Assembly (NCBI RefSeq): GCF_050003625.1
Contig: NC_134399.1
Span: forward strand, 148,546,473 to 148,610,472
From: Haematobia irritans
Taxonomy: Eukaryota > Arthropoda > Insecta > Diptera > Muscidae
Direction: 5' to 3'
Length of the DNA stretch: 64,000 bases
The number at the start of each line of letters is the position of its first letter. The stretch's first letter is position 1. The notes under the pieces were generated by a model. It did no database searches and was not told the DNA's origin. It saw only the letters and a program-made list of their open reading frames with translations. The translations under genes were made by a program, and so were the position numbers. This document shows, in pieces, positions 46,058 to 57,284 of the stretch.

Positions 46058-47742
46058 TATTATACCCTCCAACATAGGATGGGGGTATATTAACTTTGTC
46101 ATTCCGTTTGTAACACATCGAAATATTGCTCTAAGACCCCATAAAGTATATATATTCTGGGTCTTGGTGAAATTCTGAGTCGATCTGAGTATGTCCGTCC
46201 GTCTGTTGAAATCACGCTAACTTCCGAACGAAACAAGCTATCGAATTGAAACTTGGCACAAGTAGTTGTTATTGATGTAAGTCGGATGGTGTTGCAAATG
46301 GGCCATATCGGTCCACATTTACGTATAAACGGACCCCCAAATTTGGCTTGCGATTGCTCTAAGAGAAGCAAATTTCATCCGATTCGGCTGAAATTTGGTA
46401 CATGGTGTTAGTATATGGTCTCTAATAACCATGCAAAAATTGGTCCATATCGGTCCACTTTTACGTATAGCCCCCATATAAACGGACCCCCAAATTTGGC
46501 TTGCGATTGCTCTAAGATAAGCAAATGTTATCCGATTCGACTGAAATTTGGTACATGGTGTAAGTATATGGTCTCTAATAACCATGCAAAAATTGGTCCA
46601 TATCTGTCCACTTTTACGTATATCCCCCATATAAACGGACCCCCAAATTTGGCTTGCGATTGCTCTAAGAGAAGCAAACTTCATCCGATCCGTCTGAAAT
46701 TTGGTACATGGTGTAAGTATATGATCTCTAACAACCATGCAAAAATTGGTCCATATCGGCCCACTTTTACGTATAGCCCCCATATAAACGGACCCCCAAA
46801 TTTGGCTTGCGATTGCTCTAATAGAAGCAAATTTCATCCGATCTGGCTGAAATTTGGTACATGCTGTTGGTATATGTTCTCGAATGACCATGCAAAAATT
46901 GGAGGAGCAAAATTCATCCTATCCGGTTGAAATTTGGTACGTGCTGTTAGTATATGGTCTCTAACAACCATGCGAGAATTGGTCCATATCGGTCCATAAT
47001 TATATATAGCCCCCATATAAATCGATCCCCAGATTTGACCTCCAGAGCCCCTTAGAGGAGCAAAATTCATCCTATCCGGTTGAAATTTGGTACGTGGTGT
47101 TAGTATATGGTCTCTAACAAATACGCAAGAATTGGTCCATATCGGTCCATAATTATATATAGCCCCCATATAAACCGTTCCCCAAATTTGATCTCCGGAG
47201 CCTCTTGGAGGAGCGAAATTCATCCGATCCGGTTGAAATTTGCAACGTGGTGTTAGTATAAGGCCGCTAATAACCATGCCAAAATTGGTCCATATCGGTC
47301 TATAGTTATATATATAGGCGATCCCCAATCACACAAAAATTGGTCCATATCGGTTCATAATCATGGTTGCCACTCGATCCAAAAATAATCTACCAAAATT
47401 TTATTTTTGTAGAAAACATTGTCAAAATGTTATTCTATTGAAAATTTTGTCAAAATTTTATTTCTATAGAAAATTTTGTCAAAATTTTATTTCTATAGAA
47501 ATTTTTTTTCCAAATTTTATTTCTATAGAAAATCTTGTCAAAATTTTACTTTGTCAAAATTTTATTTCTGTAGAAACTTTAAACTTAATTATATACGTAT
47601 TTAATCGTCCTTTTTTAGTTTAATATATACCACGTATGGACTATGGAAGTTTTAAGATACCTTGCCATCCGCTTCAGTAGAAGTTTCTACGCAATCCATA
47701 AGCTTCGGCCTGGCCGAACTTACGGCCGTATATACTTGTTTA
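46058..47742 (-). mobile_element. Full-length, uninterrupted family E INE
   Basis: The best reference copy. The hairpin is ACCCTCCAACATAGGATGGGGGTAT at 46063-46087 (weak stem), then GTCCGTCCGTCTG (46193). About six to seven 153-bp units follow, then the flank ATGGTTGCCACTCGATCC, the 29-bp array (47390-47580), the 5' module (TATATACCACGTATGGACTA) and the terminus ACGGCCGTATATACTTGTTT at 47742. No insertion breaks it. The long open frames here, such as 190 codons at 46319-46891 on the reverse strand, are 51-residue periodic. Confidence 0.85.
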
Positions 47743-48809
47743 AATTTAGCACAGACTAATACTTTACAACACCTCTTGGATTTGAGATATATGAGGGATT
47801 TCCTTTTTTGAGATTTTGATAAAGGTTCTATAAACATGGACCCGTTAATTTTCTTAAATACAGAAGTTATAACATTACCCAACAAATGTTAATGTTTACT
47901 AATTCAGTATGATATAGTCGGCCCCGCCCGAAATTCTTCTTTACTTACTTGTTTTTTATAGGTTTACTACTCAACCCTATTTCCTTCTTATTTATACATG
48001 TAATTAAATAATTCCAATTGATTAAATTTCTAACAAAGGAATTGCAAATTATTTGAATTCATTTCCTTGATTCTCAATTTGTAGATTTTTATTGTATGGT
48101 TGTTAGTTTCACAATAATCCAAAATAGATGATTTATGCAAGCAGCCATGAAAGAAAATGACCTTTTTTTGATATCCTCTATCAATATAATAAATTATTCC
48201 CATTTGAAATGTAGCTACGAACTGGAAGCCGGAGATTATGCTCAAAGACTGAAAAAAAAAATAAATAAATAATGGAAAAAATCAGAAATTGTGTTCTGGT
48301 TATTGTGTTGTATAGCTTTCGAGCTAAAAATTATTTTTTTCTCCCTTTGCTTGGACAAATTCAAAAGAAATGACCGTGAAGTATAGTCTGATTAATTTTT
48401 TTTCCATAACAAAGCCATTTTCTGTTCATCATTCGCTCTTGAAGGGATAGATAGACATACATACATACTCGTAGCTGTCAGAATTTCTCAGTTGTTTATT
48501 GCCATATTTTTTTTTTTTACATTTTTTAATCATTGGGGTATCATAACTAAAAACATATACACATGTATGAATATTGACTTTTTTTGTTTTGTTTTAGTAG
48601 CTCATATATACTTGCTGGTTAGTTTACAGAAGAAACACTATGAATTGTTTATCAAGCATATTCACGGCTCACTACTTTCAAATATACTATGGGTTTATTT
48701 TAATTTTGAAGGACTGAAAGTATTGCCAAAGTAAGTGAAGAAGAAATTGGCTAGTTTTTGAACACATACGTACAATTCGTTTTATGTGAATGAGTGAATT
48801 CTATACTTA
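47743..48809. other. Low-repeat stretch, no gene recognised
   Basis: Holds a family G 5' terminus fragment in reverse near 47910-47955 (ATAGTCGGCCCCGCCCG). The open frames at 47652-47885 and 48492-48734 have no domain or splice support. Confidence 0.55.
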
Positions 48810-49167
48810 GGTTAGGTTAGGTTAGGTTAGTTTAGGTGGCAGCCCGATGTATCAGGCTCACTTAGACTATTCAGTCCATTGTGATACCACATTGGTGAAC
48901 TTCTCTCTTATCACTGAGTGATGCCCGATTCCATGTTAAGCTCAATGACAAGGGACCTCCTTGTTATAGCCGAGTCCGAACGGCGTTCCACATTGCAGTG
49001 AAACCACTTAGAGAAGCTTTGAAAACCTCAGAAATGTCACCAGCATTACTGAGGTGGGATAATCCACCGCTGAAAAACTTTTTGATGTTCGGTCGAAGAA
49101 GGAATCGAACCCATGACCTTGTATATGCAAGGCGGGCATGCTAATCATTGCACCACGGTGGTTCCCT
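48810..49167 (-). mobile_element. tRNA-derived SINE, 358 bp
   Basis: Same family as 31224-31565, reversed. The tail appears as five GGTTA/TTAGG units (48809-48836), and the tRNA-like head ends at 49167 (box B as GGAATCGAACCC). A 12-bp duplication ATTCTATACTTA flanks it (48798-48809, 49168-49179). Confidence 0.9.
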
Positions 49168-49560
49168 ATTCTATACTTACTTATTAGTTTAAAATCCTGG
49201 ATTGAAATCAGATGCATTCTTGTGTAATTTACGACTTCTGAAAGTGGTGTCACATATGATATGGCATATTCACGAATTATGAGTAACTTTTCGTACCAGT
49301 TCTTCATGTAGATATTTAACATTTTTCAATATTTTAATGGAATTTTAATACAGTGTGGCTGATATATATTGCAACCATCTTAAGGTTGCTATCATTTCTG
49401 AACCGCTCATCCGACGACGGATAGATTTATTCCAGTTCATGTTATTGTTTACAAGTTTACAAAAGCATTTTGACCATTGGCATTCAGAAATAAAGTTATT
49501 CATTCAAGCGTAATATTTTGATGGCTTATATTTGTGTGAATAAATCGTTTATTTCTTCAC

Positions 49561-50045
49561 TCAAAAAAAAAAAAAAAGTTTACTTGGATCCAAAGATTTT
49601 GACCATTGGTATTGATTCCGATTTCTGGCTTTAACTCTAGGATCAATGAAATTACAATTAGGATACAGATTTTTTTGTCGAATTTTCATTCCTTTTCGTG
49701 GTATATTAATAAAGCTATTCATGTACAAACAAAATGCCAGTTTAAAAATCCAAATTATAATGGATATTTCAAATGTTACCTTAATTCCGAACAAACCTTA
49801 AACCAAAGATGCTAAATCCTTAAAATAAGTCTTAGCCTACATTTGAAGCGTTTTTATCTAAATCCAAAGATTCGATATTTCAGTGAATTTAAGGACGACT
49901 TCTTTAAATCCCAAATGTGTTTCTTTACTTTAAGGAAAATTTGCTCTTAGTTCAAAGACATACGACTTTAACAGATGGATGCAAATTTTCAAAATGTGTA
50001 TACTAAATTGAATAAAAAAAATTGAAGCAAAGATCATAAACTTTA
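49561..50045 (+). repeat. Family D copy
   Basis: CTTGGATCCAAAGATTTTGA, CTAGGATCAATGAAATTA, AAGTCTTAGCCTACATTTGA and AGCAAAGATCATAAACTTTA match the copies at 35691 and 38541. It is probably related to family C. Confidence 0.55.
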
Positions 50046-50089
50046 TTTTAATTAACATCGCAGCAAAAAATTTAAAGTTGTTTATTTTT

Positions 50090-50785
50090 TTTTTATGTTA
50101 GCCTGATATCAATGCAGGTTGGTTCAATGTCCAAATCATTTAAACTAGAAATTATTACAATATTTATTCGAGCTTATTGGACAGGAAGATTAAGGGAATT
50201 GACATCATTAAGTTACTGAAAAGAAAATGCCAGATACCCATCTCGCAAGCCTGACTATACATATATGTTTCAGTGTTGGCCACTACACATTTCCATAGTC
50301 TTTAGCGAGATCTGGCCGGGTGAGATGATTCAATTTGGTTCTTTTATGTTAATTTCTTATGAAATTTACATACGAGAATTATTCTTCCCAAATTTAACCA
50401 TTTTTCACCCGCACTGTGCATCATCTTTTCGTATAACTTTACAATCCCTTAATCTTATTTTTAGATTTCGATTTGTTACTACACTAATGTACCAACAAAT
50501 CGAAATCTATTTTTAAAGACATTGCTGAATTCACCTGATTGGTGAACGATCACACAATGTCTCGTTTCTAGTCAACAACAATTATATGAAACTCGTTTCA
50601 AAGGACACAACAACAATTCTAACGACAATATTAGTAATGTTTTTTCCTTATTTACGACGGGCTCCTCGTAGCTTACTATTTTTATGTTAGCCTGATATCA
50701 ATGCAGGCTGGTTCAATGTCCAAATCATTTAAACTAGAAATTATTACAATATTTATTCGAGCTTATTGGACAGGAAGATTGTTTA
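50090..50785 (+). repeat. Family K copy and 100-bp partial duplicate
   Basis: 50090-50470 is a K copy (TTATGTTAGCCTGATATCAA, TTCGAGCTTATTGGACAGGA). 50682-50785 repeats its first ~100 bp with one substitution seen, about 590 bp downstream, so the two are recent. The sequence between (50470-50680) is unassigned. Confidence 0.65.
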
Positions 50786-50798
50786 TTTTAATGGAAAT

Positions 50799-51115
50799 CC
50801 CAGTAAAAAATTTGGAAGTGTTTATATAGACACAACTTTAAAAGAACATCAAAAATGGCCTCCCAAAAATGTTCTTTATTTTAACTACACCGGTAGGTCT
50901 TTTAATTCAATTTTTTTATAACTCACTTATTTCATATTTTTAATGTGTAAGTTTAACTTTGTTTGTTTCAAATATGTTAAAAACTGAGTAAGAATTAATA
51001 AAATGGTACAAATTGTTAAAATTTTGTTGAAAAAAACAAAAAAATGCAAAATCCATTTTAGAAAAATTAAAGATTTTTGAATATTTTAGAGGTCAATCGT
51101 TTCAAACCAATTAAA
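50799..51115 (-). mobile_element. Element family A copy
   Basis: CCCAGTAAAAAATTTGGAAG, then CACAACTTTAAAAG, TTCTTTATTTTAACTACAC and AGTAAGAATTAATAAAATGG, the reverse of family A. The far end fades near 51115. Confidence 0.6.
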
Positions 51116-51185
51116 TTTTTTTTTCAAATGAACTATTAAACGATTTTGCAAAACTTTTTCGCCGCATATATTCCACATTCAGTAA

Positions 51186-51385
51186 AATCAAAATAGTTTG
51201 GAATTGAGTTTATTTGCTGATAGAGATATAAATATAACAACACAATTCCCATATACATCAAAAAGTTTCGAAATCCAGTGATGCCAATCAAAATAGTTTG
51301 GAATTGAGTTTATTTGCTGATAGAGATATAAATATAACAACACAATTCCCATATACATCAAAAAGTTTCGAAATCCAGTGATGCC
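51186..51385 (+). repeat. Perfect 100-bp tandem duplication
   Basis: 51186-51285 and 51286-51385 are identical by eye over all 100 bases, starting AATCAAAATAGTTTGGAATT and ending CCAGTGATGCC. Confidence 0.9.
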
Positions 51386-51439
51386 AACTCTCGCAATGCA
51401 AACAGCATTGCGAGATACCCATCACCAAAAATATTTTAG

Positions 51440-52147
51440 CTACTTAAAATTTAAAATATATTAACTTTGTCATTCTGTTTTTAACACATCGAAATATTAG
51501 TATATATATTCTGCGTCGTGGTGAAATTCTGAGTCGATCTAAATATGTCCGTCCGTCCTTCCGTCCGTCTGTTGAAATCACACTAACTTCCGAACGAAAC
51601 AAGCTATCGACTTGAAACTTGGCACAATTAGTTGTTATTGATGTAGGTCGGATGGTATTGAAAATTGGCCATATCGGACCACTTTTACGTGAAGCCCCCA
51701 TATAAACCGATGCTCAGATTTGGCTTGCGGAGCCTCTTGTAGGAGCAAAATTCATCCGATCCGGTTGAAATTTGGTACATGGTGTTAGTAATGGTCTCTA
51801 ACAACCATGCAAAAATTGGTCCACATCAGTCCATAATTATATATAGCCCCCATATAAACCCATCCCCAGATTTGACCTCCGGAGCCTCATGAATGAGCAA
51901 AATTCATCTGATTCGGTTGAAATTTGGTACGTGGTATTAGTATATGGTCTCCAACAACCATGCAGAAAATGGTCCATACCGGTCTTAATTATATATAACC
52001 CTAATTTAAACCGACCCCCAGATTTGACCTCAGAAGTTCTTGGATGAGCAAAATTCATCCGATTCGGTTGAAATTTGCTACATTGAGCTAGTATAGGGAC
52101 GCTAACAACCATGCCAAAATTGGTCCATATCGGTCTATAGTTATACA
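51440..52147 (-). mobile_element. Family E INE, both ends cut
   Basis: The 3' block lacks its hairpin (starts TTAACTTTGTCATTCTG) and keeps GTCCGTCCTTCCGTCCGTC at 51549. About four units follow. It ends at the mariner fragment at about 52150. Confidence 0.75.
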
Positions 52148-52149
52148 TA

Positions 52150-52663
52150 CGAGGGTGGTTCGGAAACTTCTTAGCCTATCAATGAAAGAGAATAGTTAGT
52201 TTTTCAAAAATATTTTTATTTTTCAATATAATCTCCTGAAACTTCAATATACTTAGTCCAACACTTTTCTAGCAATTCTATCCCTTGATTAAAATAGCTT
52301 TCCTCAAGGTCTTCAAAATAGTGGTTTACAACTGTAATTGCATCTTCCAGCAAGGATTTTTTTTAGATTTGGGAACAAGTAAAAGTCACTGGGAGCTAAA
52401 TCAGGACAATAAGGTGGGTGGTCAAGCAACAAAAATTATTTTTTTGTGTTGTAAGCCAGGATGTTTTTCTCCAATTTGTACATTTCTCTCTGGAGTATAG
52501 TGGTGGATACATGTCTCATCAACAGTTATGAAACGACGCTTAAAATCCATTTTATTTCGCATAAAACGATCCAAATAAGCTTGGGAAATGTTCATTCTTA
52601 TGCGTTTTTGATCGACTGTTAACAAATGCGGCACCCATCTTGCAGAAAGCTTTTTCATCTATT
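52150..52663 (-). mobile_element. Internally deleted mariner (DD34D)
   Basis: The right terminal repeat GAGGGTGGTTCGGAAACTTC starts near 52152. The reverse strand carries the middle of a mariner transposase (KLSARWVPHLLTVDQKR, ITVDETCIHHYTPE) and its C-terminus (PYCPDLAPSDFYLFPNL, YFNQGIELLEKCW), with the section around the second catalytic D deleted near 52435. The N-terminus and left end are missing. It is a different mariner from those at 1, 31844 and 53131. Confidence 0.8.
52422..52663 (-). pseudogene. Mariner transposase fragment
   Basis: An open stretch of about 78 codons with KKLSARWVPHLL, RMNISQAYLDRF and the first catalytic aspartate in TVDETCIHHYTPE (Cys where mariners usually have Trp). 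After HKKIIFVA* the sequence jumps to the C-terminal part, which is read in another frame down to about 52215. No N-terminal DNA-binding region remains. Confidence 0.75.
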
Positions 52664-52694
52664 CTCAGAACAAGTTTGGTTCAAACTGTCATCA

Positions 52695-52866
52695 CAGTCA
52701 AGTTCAGGTAAAATCTTCCTCACAAGTTTAGGGTACAACCTTCCTCACAAGTTTAGGGTAACATCTTCTTCACAAGTTGAGGGTAAAACCTTCCTCTCAA
52801 GTTTAGGGTAACATCTTCCTCCCAAGTTGAGGGTAAATCTTCCTCACTCGTTGAGGGTACATTATT
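52695..52866 (+). repeat. 27-28-bp tandem repeat, about six units
   Basis: Units of the type CACAAGTTTAGGGTAACATC plus TTCCTC, with AAGTTTAGGG/AAGTTGAGGG variants. No coding meaning is apparent. Confidence 0.85.
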
Positions 52867-53130
52867 CTCCATTATATTTCACAGGTAATGGACCCCTTAT
52901 AATTCACCCAGGCCAGCGCAGTGACCGTATTACCGGCGAATCTGTATACATGAACCGTACTAACGATGTATACACGAACCGCACTACCAATTAGGTTAGG
53001 TGGCAGCCCGATGTATCGGGCTCACTTAGACTATTCAGTCCATTGTGATACCACATTGGTGAACTTCTCTCTAATCACTGAGTGCTGCCCGATTCCATGT
53101 TAAGCTCAATAACAAGGGACCTCCTTTTTA

Positions 53131-54429
53131 AAGGGTGATACGGTCAAAATTTGGTCAATATAAACTTGACGTATTTCTTTCAATTTTGCATTTAAAAAAC
53201 CTGAACACCCCTCATTTTGAAGGTGTGTGTGTAGAATGTTGCTCCTATTTTGATTTTGGAATTCACTCTTCAGTTGTCAAAATGCCGTCCAAGCAAGAAG
53301 AGCAGCGTATCAAAATTTTGCTCGCGCATCGCGAAAATCCGAGCTACTCGCACGCAAAACTGGCAAAATCGCTAAAAGTTGCCAAATCAACCGTTGCAAA
53401 TGTAATTAAAGTGTTTGGGGAACGTTTGTTGACAGCCAGGAAGTCTGGATCGGGGGGAAATCGAAAACCGGAAGCCGCTGAGACGACAAAGAGAGTTGCG
53501 GTAGTTTCAAGCAAAACCCTAACCTCTCTTTCCGAGATGCCGCAAATAAGCTGGGTGTATCGTCTACAACCGTGCCGCGAGCCAAAAAACGAGCCGGACT
53601 ATCGACTTACAAGAAGGTAGTGACTCCAAATCGCGATGATAAACAAAATAAGACGGCCAAAGCGCGATCTCGGAGGCTGTGCACGACGATGCTGACGAAG
53701 TTTGACTGCGTGGTAATGGACGACGAAACCTACGTCAAAGCCGACTACAAGCAGCTTCCGGGACAGGAGTTTTATACGGCAAAAGGAAGGGGTAAGGTAG
53801 CAGATATTTTCAAGCACATAAAACTGTCAAAGTTCGCAAAGAATTATCTGGTTTGGCAAGCCATCTGTACATGTGGCTTGAAAAGCAGCATTTTCATAGC
53901 TTCCGGGACTGTCAACCAAGAAATTTACGTGAAAGAGTGTTTGAATAAACGTCTGCTGCCTTTCCTGAAGAAACACGGTTGTTCCGTACTGTTTTGGCCG
54001 GATTTGGCATCTTGCCATTACGGTAAAAAGGCCATGGAGTGGTACGCCGCCAACAACGTGCAGGTGGTTCCCAAGGACAAGAACCCTCCCAACACGCCAG
54101 AGCTCCGCCCAATTGAGAAATACTGGGCTATTGTCAAGCGGAACCTAAAGAAGACCAAAAAAAAAACTGCTAAGGACGAGCAGCAGTTCAAGGCAAACTG
54201 GCTTTCTGCGGCGAAGAAGGTGGACAAGGTGGCTGTACAAAATCTGATGGCAGGTGTCAAGCGTGAGGCTCGGAAATTCGGATTTGGAAAAGCGAAAGCC
54301 TAATTGAATATTTTTCCTGAATTTTATACTAATTGAACTTGAAAAAGAAATTTAATTTGATTTTTTTAATAAACGATTTCACCGATTTACTCGCGTTTTC
54401 CTTGACCAAATTTTGACCGTATCACCCTT
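53131..54429 (+). mobile_element. DD37E Tc1/mariner element, 1299 bp
   Basis: Perfect 28-bp inverted ends beginning AAGGGTGATACGGTCAAAAT, flanked by TA (53129-53130, 54430-54431). One transposase frame with a single disruption. The perfect ends suggest recent arrival. A second copy lies at 60209-61488, reversed. Confidence 0.95.
53282..54303 (+). pseudogene. DD37E transposase, one frameshift
   Basis: Cut-and-paste transposase of the ITmD37E type known from mosquitoes. Starts MPSKQEEQRIKILLAHRENP with an HTH (HAKLAKSLKVAKSTVANVI). An 8-base excess near 53512-53540, relative to the copy at 60209, shifts the frame. The rest (to 54303, ending GFGKAKA) is open and holds all three catalytic residues: VVMDDETYVK, LFWPDLASCHYG and LRPIEKYWA, with 37 residues between the second D and the E. 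Total length is about 340 codons, normal for the family. The HTH and catalytic halves are separately intact, but no single protein is made. Confidence 0.92.
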
Positions 54430-54630
54430 TATAGCCGAGTCCGAACGGCGTTCCACATTGCAGTGAAACCACTTAGAGAAGTTTTGAAACCCTCAGAAAT
54501 GTTACCAGCATTACTGAGGTGGGATAATCTACCGATGAAAAACTTTTTGGTGTTCGGTCGAAGCAGGAATCGAACCCACGACCTTGTGTATGCAAGGCGG
54601 GCATGCTAACCATTGCACCAAGATGGCTCC

Positions 54631-54748
54631 CACTACCGATTAAGCAGAATTACCGAACCGTACTACCGATTAAGCTGAATCACCGCACCGTACTACCGAT
54701 TAAGCTGAATCACCGCACCCTACTACCGATTAAGCTGAATTACGGCAT
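54631..54748 (+). repeat. 30-bp tandem repeat, about four units
   Basis: ACTACCGATTAAGCTGAATC-type units, period 30. A diverged unit on the other side of the SINE (CCGCACTACCAATTA at 52980) shows the SINE landed inside this array. Confidence 0.85.
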
Positions 54749-56070
54749 TACCAATTGATTATGAATATAAACACTGTTTAATCATTTACGCTAGTCAGGG
54801 AAACCAACTTGTGTTCTTATTTAAGGTTTGTTGGTCCTTAGATAGTCCTTGGGAACGACTGAACGTACCTCAGCCCTCCAGACTAAAAAAAAAAACACGT
54901 TACACGATTTTCGACTTTTATATATAAAGAAGACTATCATTTACCTGTTTTGTTTAAAATTCCCAGAAATTGTCTCATTAACCATCGACATGGCTACTCA
55001 AGAATCCAAAAATTTTGTGGCTAATTTATTTCGGTTTTTAGTTTCACAATTCAATGTCTCATTCGTTATTCGTTACTGTGAGATTGCACTACACTTTTGA
55101 ACACCTTTGAAGTTTAATCAAAACTTTTCATAAATTTTTCATTTGAAGACATTTCTTTATGGTTTTTATGGGAGTATTAGATTCCACAAAATTACATGAT
55201 GCACATCAGGAAGATGTGCGAACCAAATTCACAAATGACTGACAATAAAACATGTTACAACCCTGAACTACCTTAGGAATTATTAAAAATTAAATTTTTT
55301 AGTATAACATTTATCTGGCTGAGTTGCTATGGTTGCAGGAGCAAATAACATTTTTTTTATTGTAAAGCGCAATACATTTAATTCGAACATTAGCAACGGT
55401 CGAGTTGAAGATATATTGAAAAATAAAGCGAGTAAAAATCCATGAACATCGGTACGATATTACTTCTTATGTAGCATTGAAACACATTGGAGATAGGACG
55501 AAGAACAAAGGTTGACATCACTGGGCATGATGAGAGACACAAATTTTCATGATATTAAGAATAATACTGTTACAACTAAACAGCAAAGTGTGTAATTAAC
55601 CCCATTTCACCCTAGAATGGTGATGCACCCATAGAAAAAAATTATGAACGGCGTGCACATTTCAAAGCGATTCGTTCATAAAAGTTAATCAACACACATG
55701 TGGTTTCACACGGAGAACGTGGTCAATCTGACAAAGATAAAATGACACCATGCGTTGTCAAAACAACAACCAGCTGTCATGATCTGAAAACGTAATGGTT
55801 ACAAGTTTATAAAAGAAGATCCACTACCGTGACTCGAACCTGGAGCGTTTGTTCTATACGCGTTAACAGTCGCATTAGCACATTGCACCATAAGAACCTC
55901 AAATTAATATTTTAAACATTTTCATGGCCATACAAAAACGTAAGTCGTTCGTGAAATCGTGAACACCCGTGGACGAAATCGTGAACATTCCGTTTCGAAT
56001 TTTCGTGAAAGTTTCCGTTTCATTTTGTTTCCGTTCGTTCAAGATTTTGGAACGTTGTTTTTCCGACGGA
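54749..56070. other. Low-repeat stretch, no gene recognised
   Basis: About 1.3 kb. Holds a tRNA-like segment (55818-55900) and short CGTGAAA/CGTTTC repeats near 55950-56040. Open frames are short and featureless. Confidence 0.55.
55818..55900 (-). repeat. tRNA-like segment
   Basis: The reverse strand has TTATGGTGCAATGTGCTAAT (box A-like) and CCAGGTTCGAGTCACGG (box B GGTTCGAGTC). The T-stem pairs poorly and the variable region is long. It is probably a decayed tRNA or SINE head, not an active tRNA. Confidence 0.4.
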
Positions 56071-56073
56071 CGG

Positions 56074-56935
56074 GGGGTATACTAACTTTGTCATTCCGTT
56101 TGTGACACATCGGAATAAGGGTCTAAGATACTATAAAGTATATATATTTTGGATCGTGTTGAAATTCTGAGTCGATCTAGCTATGTCCGACTGTCCGTCC
56201 GTCTGTGGAAGTCACGCTAACTTCCGAACGAAACAAGCTATCGACTTGAAACTTGGCACAAGTAGTTGTTATTGATGTAGGTCGGACGGTATTGCAAATG
56301 GACCATATCGGACCACTTTTACGTATATCCCTCATATAAACCGATCCCCATATTTGACTTCCGCAGCCTCTTGGAGGATCAAATTTCATTCGATACGGTG
56401 GAAATTTGGTATGTGTGTTACTATAGGGTCTCTAACAACCATGCAAAAATTGGTTCATATGGGTATAAATATATATAGCCCCCATATAAACCGATCCCCT
56501 TTTTTGACTGCCGGAGCCTCTTGGATGAGCAAATTTCATCCGGTCCGGTTGAAAGTTGGGACGTGTTGTTAGTCATACTTATAAAGAGTCCCCATATGGT
56601 AGTATTCCCAGATTTGATCTCCGCAGCCTCTTCTAGGAGCAAAGTTCATCCAATCCGTTTGAAATATGGTACGTGGTGTAAGTATATAGTCTCTATAAAC
56701 TATGAGAAAATTAGTCCATATCGGTCCATAGTTATATATAGCCCCCATATCAACCGATCCCCAGATTTGACCTCCGGAGGCTCTTTGAGGAGCAAAATTC
56801 ATCCGATTCGGTTGAAATTTTGTACATTGTGCTAGTATATGGCCGCTAACAACCATGCCAAACGTAGTCCAAATCGGTCTGTATTTATATATCGCCCCAG
56901 ATGATCCGATCCCCAATCATACAAAAATTGGTCCA
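56074..56935 (-). mobile_element. Family E INE, both ends cut
   Basis: 3' block without a full hairpin (GGGGGGTATACTAACTTTG), GTCCGTCCGTCTG at 56195, and about four units. It ends at CACAAAAATTGGTCC-like sequence near 56935. Confidence 0.75.
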
Positions 56936-57060
56936 TAGACGCCAAGGACTAGATCGACTGAATCAATTGGTATATATTTTGTGGGGTTTAAAATCAATAT
57001 TTCTGGTAGACACATTTTATGGCCGATCAACGTTCTTATACCCTGACCAGTATGTGGTTT
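56936..57060 (+). repeat. Family H 3'-end fragment
   Basis: AGATCGACTGAATCAATTGG, AATCAATATTTCTGGTAGAC and CCTGACCAGTATGTGG match the tail of the H copy at 45190-45320. It is joined tail-to-tail to an E copy. Confidence 0.65.
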
Positions 57061-57284
57061 AGATTAGAATTAAGACCAAAAAACAAAAGAGCAATGATAG
57101 GCTAGTCATCAACATCCACTAAAGAAATTTTTGTATTCTTAGCACCATACGGTTTTGAATGTGCATCACTGATAAAAGAACCTGTGACTATTTTAATTCC
57201 AACATTATTTTTTAAATATTTTATTTAGAAATTTATATCGTTAAACGCACCATAAGCCTCTATTAGACCCATAAAGTAACTTGT

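Larger units (their letters stand above)
52982..54642 (-). mobile_element. SINE split by a DD37E transposon
   Basis: SINE halves are 52994-53130 and 54432-54630, reversed. Compared with 48810-49167, the break falls at CTCCTT..TATAGCCGAG. The SINE's own 12-bp duplication CACTACCRATTA (52982-52993, 54631-54642, one mismatch) shows it inserted in a CACTACCGATTA repeat before the transposon entered. Confidence 0.9.

Noticed and set aside
46415..46930. 171-codon forward open frame
   Set aside because: It is the opposite-strand reading of 153-bp family E units, with a 51-residue period and no domain.
48808..48836. Run of TTAGG units resembling the insect telomere repeat
   Set aside because: It is the 3' tail of a SINE with its own 12-bp target duplication. 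Flies lack TTAGG telomeres.
53135..53281. Longer N-terminus for the DD37E transposase starting at 53135
   Set aside because: That start lies inside the terminal inverted repeat. The MPSKQEEQ start at 53282 is shared with the second copy.
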